Of a stretch of DNA of 6,329 nucleotides, positions 1-4,426 are shown piece by piece (the first letter of the stretch is position 1; each line of letters opens with the position of its first letter). The notes below the pieces were generated by a model. It was not told the DNA's origin. It saw only the letters and a program-made list of their open reading frames with translations, and searched no databases. This DNA comes from an uncultured cyanobacterium (GTDB lineage: Bacteria; Cyanobacteriota; Cyanobacteriia; Cyanobacteriales; Geitlerinemataceae): contig CAKZKB010000616.1 in NCBI GenBank assembly GCA_937121005.1, positions 1 to 6,329 of the forward strand, read 5' to 3'. The translations under genes were made by a program, and so were the position numbers.

Positions 1-182
1 CGATATTGGCTGGCGGTATTCAGCCCGCGTTCGACATTGATATCCGATACGCCCACCAGTTCTACGTCTTTGAGTAGGCTCAAAACGCGGGCGTGATGCT
101 GGCCCATGTGGCCGACACCGATAACGCCCACCCGGAGGGGGCCGAGATAGCCGCGCTGGTACGAAACCCGAGCAGATGACAT
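1..182 (-). CDS. Gfo/Idh/MocA-family oxidoreductase, N-terminal fragment
   Basis: Sixty N-terminal codons are visible; the rest lies beyond the left edge. After a 16-residue lead comes a Rossmann nucleotide-binding start, RVGVIGVGHMGQHHARVL (residues 17-34), with the Gly pattern G22-x-G24-x-x-G27. The second strand ends in an acidic residue (VSD47), which in Rossmann folds usually means NAD(H) rather than NADP(H). GxGxxG followed by a His-rich helix and then V-G-V-x-D is typical of the Gfo/Idh/MocA family, whose cytoplasmic members oxidise or reduce sugars, inositols and related compounds. The substrate cannot be read from this part. The chosen start is ATG at 182. A GTG at 194 in the same frame (GTG CGA GAG CGA ATG) is an alternative. 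The gene diverges from the 337-777 gene across 154 bases. Confidence 0.85.
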   Translation of the reverse strand, partial: MSSARVSYQRGYLGPLRVGVIGVGHMGQHHARVLSLLKDVELVGVSDINVERGLNTASQY

Positions 183-290
183 TCGCTCTCGCACTCCCGA
201 ATCGTCCTCACACCTTGCTGACGAACTGGCCCGAGGGTCAGGTTGGTATCGTCGCAATTCTTAACAAATAGTATCATGTCCCGAAGAGGT

Positions 291-330
291 TAAAATCGCA
301 AGTACGTCAGGACAACTACAATCATAGGGA
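291..330 (+). promoter_or_regulatory. Candidate -10 element and ribosome binding site before the 146-aa gene
   Basis: In the 154-base divergent gap (183-336), TAAAAT at 291-296 could be a -10 element for the rightward gene. I see no good -35 hexamer 16-18 bases upstream, so the promoter call is weak. AGGGA at 326-330, six bases before GTG 337, is a plausible Shine-Dalgarno and supports that start. Confidence 0.3.
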
Positions 331-336
331 ACGGCC

Positions 337-777
337 GTGGCTCATACGTTTTTGCTCGAACCGGGAAAGTGGGTGCTCGATGGCAACTGGCTGGAGCGCA
401 ACAACAGTCCCATCGCTGTGAGAGGGCGGATTTTGGTCGCTTGGAGCCAGGGAAACTGGTACAGCATGGTGACGAAGCTGGAGTTTCCGGGGGGCGATCG
501 CGACGAGATTACGTTTCAGTACCGAGGCCACCTCAACGACGGGGAACGCCAATATACGTTCGTGCTCCAGCACAGCGAACTGGGGAAAGTAGAAGGGGAA
601 GGCTGGATCACTCCAGAGTCGATCGTGCAGCGTTACTGGGTGTTGGGAGACAAGCAGCGCCGCAGTGGGTTCGAGACTCTGCACCGCATCGACGATCGCA
701 GGTATTGCGTCTCCAGTGGCATTTTAGCGGGGCATTATCTCTCTAGTGCCATGGATGGGGTCTTGGAGTTGCGCTAG
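337..777 (+). CDS. Conserved-looking cyanobacterial protein of unknown function (146 aa)
   Basis: The start is GTG with AGGGA six bases upstream; the next in-frame Met is residue 45, inside the fold, so GTG is preferred. The stop is TAG at 775-777. I do not recognise a named family, although the opening FLLEPGKWVLDGNWLERN resembles hypothetical proteins I recall from cyanobacteria. The protein is soluble, with no signal peptide or membrane segment. It alternates short hydrophobic and polar stretches (VRGRILVAWSQ, EITFQYRGHL, RQYTFVLQHS, GKVEGEGWITP), which suggests a mostly beta-strand barrel or sandwich. A lipocalin-like ligand binder is one possibility, but that is inference. It is rich in Trp (W12, W18, W36, W41 among others). 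It runs convergently toward tldD, and the two share a hairpin in the 40-base gap. Confidence 0.75.
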   Translation: MAHTFLLEPGKWVLDGNWLERNNSPIAVRGRILVAWSQGNWYSMVTKLEFPGGDRDEITFQYRGHLNDGERQYTFVLQHSELGKVEGEGWITPESIVQRYWVLGDKQRRSGFETLHRIDDRRYCVSSGILAGHYLSSAMDGVLELR

Positions 778-786
778 GGGTCTAGA

Positions 787-810
787 AAGGGGCGATCGCC
801 GATCGCCCTT
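787..810. terminator. Hairpin between convergent genes, likely bidirectional terminator
   Basis: The arms AAGGG (787-791) plus CGATC (793-797) and GATCG (801-805) plus CCCTT (806-810) pair with a single bulged G at 792 and a three-base loop. The hairpin lies in the 40-base gap between the stop of the rightward gene (777) and the stop of tldD (818), where a shared terminator is expected. Read on the minus strand it is followed by TTTCT, a weak U-run; on the plus strand there is none. The left arm includes a HIP1 palindrome (792-799), so part of the symmetry comes from HIP1. Confidence 0.5.
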
Positions 811-817
811 ACAGATA

Positions 818-2290
818 TTAACGTCCGCCGACTGTAATCGAATCGACCTTAATATGCGGCTGTCCGACGGTGACGTAAATGCTACCGCTAACCGAACCGC
901 AGAAACCCGGTGCGAGACTGACATCGCGAGAACACATGGAGATTTTGTTCATAATCTCTTTAGCTTCACCGATCAGAATTGCCCCTTTCAACGGCTTGGT
1001 AATTTTGCCGTTTTCAATCAGGTATGCCTCGTCTACACCGAAGTTAAATTCTCCGGTGGGGCCGACACTGCCGCCGCCCATTTTCTTGCAGTAAATCCCT
1101 TTTTCGATGGAGTCGAATAGGTCTTGTACGTCGCAATCTCCGGGGGCGATGTAGGTATTTCGCATCCGCGAAGCGGCAGCGTAGGTATAATTTTGTCGCC
1201 GTCCGCTTCCGGTGCGCGGGTGTCCGGTACGCATAGATCCGGCGCGATCGCTCAAGAAGTTTTTGAGAATGCCATTTTCGATCAACAACGTTCGTTGGGC
1301 GGGCATTCCTTCGTCGTCCATGTCGATCGTCCCGAAAGCGTGGCTCGATCGCCCTTCGTCCCAAGCCGTCAAACTTTCGTGGGCGATTTTCTCGCCTTTC
1401 TTGTCAATAAATGGCGTGGTTTGGCGCTCGATCTGCGTCGTTTCGAGCAAGTGTCCGCAGGCTTCGTGGAAAATCACGCCGCCAAAGGCATTCGCCATCA
1501 CGATCGGATAGGTTCCCGACTCCACGTAGTCGGCATAGAGCATGGTTCCGGCGGACTCGGCAATTTCTTCGGCGTGGGTTTCGTAATCCCAATTGCGTAA
1601 AAAGTCGGGATCGCTGGTATCGCCTTCGCGCTTGCTAATCGACGATCGCTGTGCGCCATCGGCGCACAAAAGATTGCATCCCACTGACTGGGTAAGGCGC
1701 ACGTCGCGGGCAAACGTCCCATCGCTGGCGGCAACGAGAACTTCTTGCCAGTCGCGGAAGTACACCGCACGGCGAGACTGGACGTGGGAGGCTTTGCGAT
1801 CGACCGCCGAGGTGGCCCCCAGCAGCACGTCACCCATTTCGCGGATGGAACTACAGCGATCGAGCCAGGTATCCTTACCGCGATCGGCTCCGTAGTCGCG
1901 CAGCAGTTCTAAATTGACTTCGGGGGTACGAACGCCGTTGGTGGGCAGATGCAGCCCCATCACCGACAAGGCTTTATCCAGCGCCGCTTTTAGTCCCTCA
2001 AACGAGAGATTGTTGGTACTCACGTAGCAGTCTGCACCGCCGCGAAACACGCGCACGCCTGCCCCAGTCGAGAGGCGCGGCGAGATGCTGGTGATGGTAT
2101 CGTCTTCGGCGAGAACGCTGATATAGTTGACGCGCTCGAGAAAGAATTCGACAAAATCGGCTCCCGCCGCCCGCCCGAGTCCGAGCAGGGTGGCCAGGGA
2201 ACCGTCCCAAGAGGATCCGAAGCGATCGGCTTGGCGCGGATGTTCGAGTTGGGGTTGTTGTAGCGTGGGAACGAGAACGGTTGGCGACAC
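818..2290 (-). CDS. tldD: TldD-family metalloprotease
   Basis: A full-length 490-aa member of the TldD/PmbA (U62) family. The zinc-binding helix motif HEACGH is at residues 275-280, preceded by the conserved ANAFGGVIF. C464 in PGFCGS fits the third zinc ligand known from TldD structures. The N-terminal domain (about 35-220) and C-terminal beta-rich domain (about 255-490) are both complete. In other bacteria TldD pairs with TldE/PmbA, and the complex degrades unfolded peptides, matures microcin B17 and affects CcdA antitoxin turnover; it is cytoplasmic. No tldE is in this window. The start is GTG 2290, supported by GGGAG at 2299-2303 with eight bases of spacing. The stop is TAA at 818-820. The gene appears to be a single transcription unit, because 300 bases separate it from the CHAT-HEAT cluster upstream. 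Confidence 0.95.
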   Translation of the reverse strand: MSPTVLVPTLQQPQLEHPRQADRFGSSWDGSLATLLGLGRAAGADFVEFFLERVNYISVLAEDDTITSISPRLSTGAGVRVFRGGADCYVSTNNLSFEGLKAALDKALSVMGLHLPTNGVRTPEVNLELLRDYGADRGKDTWLDRCSSIREMGDVLLGATSAVDRKASHVQSRRAVYFRDWQEVLVAASDGTFARDVRLTQSVGCNLLCADGAQRSSISKREGDTSDPDFLRNWDYETHAEEIAESAGTMLYADYVESGTYPIVMANAFGGVIFHEACGHLLETTQIERQTTPFIDKKGEKIAHESLTAWDEGRSSHAFGTIDMDDEGMPAQRTLLIENGILKNFLSDRAGSMRTGHPRTGSGRRQNYTYAAASRMRNTYIAPGDCDVQDLFDSIEKGIYCKKMGGGSVGPTGEFNFGVDEAYLIENGKITKPLKGAILIGEAKEIMNKISMCSRDVSLAPGFCGSVSGSIYVTVGQPHIKVDSITVGGR

Positions 2291-2326
2291 GAAAATTTCT
2301 CCCGTTGCAGCGATGTCACTCTTCTT

Positions 2327-2340
2327 TACACTCTAGTGTA
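2327..2340. promoter_or_regulatory. Dyad TACACT-CT-AGTGTA upstream of tldD
   Basis: A perfect 6-2-6 inverted repeat is centred about 43 bases upstream of the tldD GTG. Its position suits an operator or part of a core promoter (TACACT could act as a -10 in either direction). No -35 is convincing on the minus strand. The role is inferred only from symmetry and position. Confidence 0.35.
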
Positions 2341-2412
2341 TCGCAAGGCTTCGGTGTTGCGCTCTCTGACACTGCCAAACCATCGATCGACGATCGATCC
2401 GGTCAATGGGCG

Positions 2413-2443
2413 ATCGTCCCTCACGGCCAAAGCAAGGGACGAT
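2413..2443. repeat. Dispersed stem-loop repeat, copy A
   Basis: Nine perfectly paired bases, ATCGTCCCT (2413-2421) with AGGGACGAT (2435-2443), enclose a 13-base loop, CACGGCCAAAGCA. A second copy lies at 6001-6031 and is identical at 26 of 31 positions. One difference is compensatory: T2417-A2439 here is C6005-G6027 there. Both copies lie downstream of a minus-strand gene (148 bases after the 66-aa ORF here). There is no U-run on either side, so it is not a canonical intrinsic terminator. Confidence 0.65.
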
Positions 2444-2550
2444 TAGCACATCAGCAATGCGATCGATTTCGTCTTCTCCTGTAACCGAGGATATCCTGGA
2501 TACAAGCCCCCCGAATTCATTCGTGGAAACTCAGAGCGAAGCATCGTCAC

Positions 2551-2580
2551 AAGCCCCTGGCTTTAGACATGGGGTTGAAA
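2551..2580 (+). mobile_element. Hairpin resembling an IS200/IS605-type end, possible remnant
   Basis: AAGCCCCTGGCTTTAGACAT followed by GGGGTTGAAA can fold with CCCC (2554-2557) against GGGG (2571-2574), then TG against CA with one bulged T. From memory, this CCCCTGGCTTTAG...GGGG pattern is common at right ends of cyanobacterial IS200/IS605 elements carrying tnpB, where it forms the imperfect hairpin recognised by TnpA and the 3' part of the guide RNA scaffold. No transposase gene or left end is visible, so this would be a solo end or a degraded copy. Confidence 0.4.
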
Positions 2581-2610
2581 TTTTTAATTTTTAATTTTTA
2601 ATTTTTAATT
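2581..2610. repeat. Heptanucleotide tandem repeat (TTTTTAA)x4
   Basis: Four perfect head-to-tail copies of TTTTTAA occupy 2581-2608, followed by a partial TT. This is a short tandemly repeated repetitive sequence of the kind scattered through cyanobacterial genomes. It overlaps the 3' end of the 66-aa ORF and supplies that ORF's last codons and stop. Confidence 0.9.
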
Positions 2611-2791
2611 CCGCGAAGCGGTTGACTGCTTCGACTAAGCGATCGGCCACATCTTGTAAATCGAGTTCGATCTCTTCTAGATTAAATAGCAACTCTTTCG
2701 TTGGCTCGACACCTAACTTCGCTTCGGGCTTCTCTCGATGTTGGTGTAACACCGCGATCGCCTTTTGTAAAGATGGAGAGTTGGGGTTCAT
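2591..2791 (-). CDS. Small helical protein, last ORF of the CHAT-HEAT cluster (66 aa)
   Basis: I do not recognise a named family. The start is ATG 2791, strongly supported by GAGGT at 2799-2803 seven bases upstream. It lies 20 bases after the stop of the preceding HEAT ORF, so co-transcription is likely. The sequence has three parts: a basic N-terminal helix (SPSLQKAIAVLHQHREKPEA, residues 5-24), a conserved-looking hinge (KLGVEPTKELL), and an acidic amphipathic helix (residues about 33-62) with Leu/Ile/Val spacing compatible with a coiled coil or helical bundle. It has no signal peptide or membrane segment. The final KIKN and the stop TAA come from the TTTTTAA repeat, so the ancestral C-terminus may have differed. 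A small partner or adaptor of the HEAT/CHAT proteins is plausible, but only from position. Confidence 0.7.
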   Translation of the reverse strand: MNPNSPSLQKAIAVLHQHREKPEAKLGVEPTKELLFNLEEIELDLQDVADRLVEAVNRFAELKIKN

Positions 2792-2811
2792 CAGCTTGAC
2801 CTCGATTAGCC

Positions 2812-3156
2812 TTACAAGTCGCGATCGTCCTCAGCTTCTAAGAAAGCGCGAACCGTTTCAATCGGTATGCTGAGAAATGGCAACAACACTTTTAGCGCTT
2901 CGGTTCCTCCGGCTTTTAATGCTTCTAGTAACCGCTTTTTCAAGGTTGGATGTTGTCGAATGACTGTTTTTACCAGTTCCTCTTCCGTTGCGTTGGGGTT
3001 GCTTTGCTGAAGTTGCGCTAGCAATTCTTGAATCTCTTTCGCCGCTTCTTTCAAGTTTGGAGAAGCGGCGGCATGATGGTGGATGATATCACCTTGACTA
3101 GACTCAATATAGTTTCCTTGTTCGATACGGATGTTGCGTTTGGATTCTTCGGACAC
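2812..3156 (-). CDS. Possible internal-start product: stand-alone C-terminal module (114 aa)
   Basis: Inside the 195-aa ORF, AAGGAGG (3162-3168) followed by CGATC and GTG 3156 makes a textbook Shine-Dalgarno with five bases of spacing, the strongest in the cluster apart from that of the CHAT gene. The product would begin MSEESKRNIRIEQGNY and contain only the linker and the duplicated C-terminal module, without HEAT units. From memory, stand-alone cyanobacterial proteins begin in much this way, which supports a real or ancestral start here. It may be made alongside the longer protein or be the only product. The shared frame means both end at the same TAA. Confidence 0.55.
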   Translation of the reverse strand: MSEESKRNIRIEQGNYIESSQGDIIHHHAAASPNLKEAAKEIQELLAQLQQSNPNATEEELVKTVIRQHPTLKKRLLEALKAGGTEALKVLLPFLSIPIETVRAFLEAEDDRDL

Positions 3157-3399
3157 GATCGCCTCCTTTTGAGAATGGGTACAAATAGCTACCATAGCAT
3201 TAGCGATCGCTGCAAACACTGGAAAGCGATCGTAACTGCATTCTAGCGCTTCACACAAACAGGGTATCGCATTTTCGTCGCCAATTTGACCTAAAGATGT
3301 CGCCGCTTTGATGCGAATGCGATCGTCGTCGGCTGTTAGCAAGACTTTACAAAGTCGATCGACTGCCAATTTCCGGTAGACTGGATTTTGGAGCGTCAC
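2812..3399 (-). CDS. HEAT-repeat protein with conserved C-terminal module (195 aa)
   Basis: Residues 12-55 hold HEAT-like units (AVDRLCKVLL...RIRIKAATSLGQIG, then AIPCLCEAL), a helical-solenoid protein-binding fold. Residues 83-110 are a linker with the segment SKRNIRIEQGNY. Residues 115-135 form a helix (LKEAAKEIQELLAQLQQ). Residues 142-195 are a helical module ending IPIETVRAFLEAEDDRDL, 44/54 identical to the tail of the 153-aa ORF. The nominal start is GTG 3399, without a Shine-Dalgarno. It is in the same frame as the upstream HEAT ORF, separated only by TAA (3406-3408) and two codons, so this may be the second half of a split gene. A much better start lies inside, at GTG 3156. The stop is TAA at 2812-2814. 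Function unknown; inferred cytoplasmic adaptor. Confidence 0.75.
   Translation of the reverse strand: MTLQNPVYRKLAVDRLCKVLLTADDDRIRIKAATSLGQIGDENAIPCLCEALECSYDRFPVFAAIANAMVAICTHSQKEAIVSEESKRNIRIEQGNYIESSQGDIIHHHAAASPNLKEAAKEIQELLAQLQQSNPNATEEELVKTVIRQHPTLKKRLLEALKAGGTEALKVLLPFLSIPIETVRAFLEAEDDRDL
3156..3168 (-). promoter_or_regulatory. Strong internal ribosome binding site AAGGAGG
   Basis: On the minus strand AAGGAGG (3168-3162), five bases before GTG 3156, matches the anti-Shine-Dalgarno almost perfectly. It decides the start of the 114-aa internal product. By contrast the nominal GTG 3399 of the long ORF has no such site. Confidence 0.6.
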
Positions 3400-3428
3400 T
3401 GTATTTTAGAACGATCGACTGCCAATTT
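3356..3428. repeat. 17-bp direct repeat flanking the in-frame stop between two HEAT ORFs
   Basis: CGATCGACTGCCAATTT occurs at 3356-3372 and again at 3412-3428, 56 bases apart. The TAA (3406-3408) ending the 175-aa ORF and the GTG (3399) opening the 195-aa ORF both lie between the copies. On the coding strand the two copies are read in different frames (K-I-G-S-R-S in one, K-L-A-V-D-R in the other), because 56 is not a multiple of three. This could mark a past short duplication that disturbed the junction. Confidence 0.8.
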
Positions 3429-3933
3429 TGCCGATCGCTTCTGCCGATTTCAAGCGGACTTCTGGATCGTTATCAGATAGGGTGTTAACCAAATGGGGAA
3501 TGGCATCCTCAACGCCAAATTCCCCTAACGCTTCAACCGCAGTAGCGCGAACTGTTGCATTGACATCTCCCAACGAACTCAGTAAATGGTGAAGTGCTTT
3601 ATCTTTGCCTAGTTTTGCCAACGTTTTGGCAGTCGCAATACGAACGTCAGTATCGGGATCGGTTAAGCGAGTCACCAGATGGGGAATGGGAATATCGCTA
3701 CCAATTGTATCTAAGGCTTTAACCGCAGTCAAGCGCACGGTGGCATCGCGATCGTCGAGGAGTTGAACTAAGCTGTTGACGATCGCCTGGCATTGTATTG
3801 TATTGAATTTAGGATTGCTGGCAATGTAGCTTAGAGATTCCGCAGATTTAGAACGCACTTCGGGAGAAGTATCGCCGAGTGCTTTAGTTAGTGCGGTAAT
3901 GGCGAGGGTTTCGGTGCTGTCTTTAGTAAGCAT
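3406..3933 (-). CDS. HEAT-repeat protein, five units (175 aa)
   Basis: Almost the entire protein is HEAT solenoid: units at about residues 10-38, 50-79, 82-108, 112-141 and 143-171, each with the pattern A-(I/L)-x-x-L...D-x-(D/N)-x-x-V-R-x-x-(A/S)-A-x-x-L-(G/A)-x-(I/L/F)-G. Such PBS-lyase-like HEAT arrays bind proteins or tetrapyrrole-carrying partners; nothing here marks it as a phycobilin lyase. The start is ATG 3933, 25 bases after the previous ORF's stop and without a clear Shine-Dalgarno. It ends abruptly after the last unit (IGKIGSRSF, TAA), and the same frame reopens at 3399, so the solenoid may once have continued into the 195-aa ORF. No signal peptide or membrane segment is seen. Confidence 0.8.
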   Translation of the reverse strand: MLTKDSTETLAITALTKALGDTSPEVRSKSAESLSYIASNPKFNTIQCQAIVNSLVQLLDDRDATVRLTAVKALDTIGSDIPIPHLVTRLTDPDTDVRIATAKTLAKLGKDKALHHLLSSLGDVNATVRATAVEALGEFGVEDAIPHLVNTLSDNDPEVRLKSAEAIGKIGSRSF

Positions 3934-3958
3934 GGGAGGACGATCGAGATACTTTATT

Positions 3959-4420
3959 TTAGCTTGGATCGTCGCCAGGTGGCAAGCTGCGATCGTCTTC
4001 TGCTTCTAAAAAAGCACGAACTGTTTCAATGGGAATGCTAAGAAATGGCATCAATAGTTTCAAAACTTCTGTCCCCCCAGCTTTCAATGCCGTTAGCAGT
4101 CTCTTTTCCAAAGTTGGATGGTATCGAATTGCCCTTTTAATGAGCTTTTCATTATTTATATTAGATCGTTCGGAGATAAACTGCCTGTTTCCCAGTTCTC
4201 CCAATGCCCTAATGATTCTACCACGAACAGCAGCATTTTGTTCTACTTCTAATCCCTTACACAACCAGGGAATTATTTTTGTTTTGTACTTTTCCGATCG
4301 TGTTCCCCATTTTTCTAAAGCCTCAGCAGATCCGTAACGATTGTTGGCATCAATATCGTTAAGTAATGCCCAACCTAGGGAGACAATTGCCATTTCATCG
4401 TTGTTTTGATTGCTGTTCAC
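3959..4420 (-). CDS. HEAT-like protein with conserved C-terminal module (153 aa)
   Basis: Residues 10-80 hold about two degenerate HEAT-like units (AIVSLGWALLNDI...RYGSAEALEKWG and IIPWLCKGLE...AVRGRIIRALGELG). Residues 93-146 are the helical module ending IPIETVRAFLEAEDDRSL, followed by a short tail rich in Pro and Asp. The module matches that of the 195-aa ORF at 44 of 54 positions; the SKRNIRIEQGNY linker found there is absent here. The start is GTG 4420 without a Shine-Dalgarno. It lies in the same frame as the CHAT-HEAT gene, separated only by TAG (4427-4429) and CGA TCG. It is either a separately reinitiated protein or the distal end of a once-longer CHAT-HEAT protein. Stop TAA at 3959-3961. 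Confidence 0.72.
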   Translation of the reverse strand: MNSNQNNDEMAIVSLGWALLNDIDANNRYGSAEALEKWGTRSEKYKTKIIPWLCKGLEVEQNAAVRGRIIRALGELGNRQFISERSNINNEKLIKRAIRYHPTLEKRLLTALKAGGTEVLKLLMPFLSIPIETVRAFLEAEDDRSLPPGDDPS

Positions 4421-4426
4421 CGATCG

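Larger units (their letters stand above)
2341..2580. other. Gene-poor interval between tldD and the CHAT-HEAT cluster
   Basis: No credible complete gene is seen on either strand. The interval holds a stem-loop repeat (2413-2443) and a hairpin like an IS200/IS605 end (2551-2580). A plus-strand open frame crosses it from 2406 to 2594 and reads straight through the hairpin (ending in SSQAPGFRHGVEIFNF). That resembles the way a TnpB C-terminus runs into the right end of such elements, but no TnpB catalytic or zinc-ribbon motif is present. At most it is a short remnant. Confidence 0.4.

Noticed and set aside
1124..1600. Long plus-strand open frame opposite tldD (158 codons)
   Set aside because: It lies entirely antisense to the conserved TldD coding sequence, which carries HEACGH and the C-terminal motifs. 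The frame is a by-product of that gene's codon use.
2406..2594. Plus-strand 62-codon frame as a real gene
   Set aside because: It has no ribosome binding site or recognisable domain, crosses the stem-loop repeat and the IS-like hairpin, and ends in the TTTTTAA array. It is treated as a possible remnant only.
3406..3933. Phycobilin lyase (CpcE/NblB-like) identity for the HEAT array
   Set aside because: The HEAT units are of the PBS-lyase-like type, but there is no neighbouring phycobiliprotein or lyase partner gene. The context is a CHAT cluster, so only a generic HEAT label is supported.
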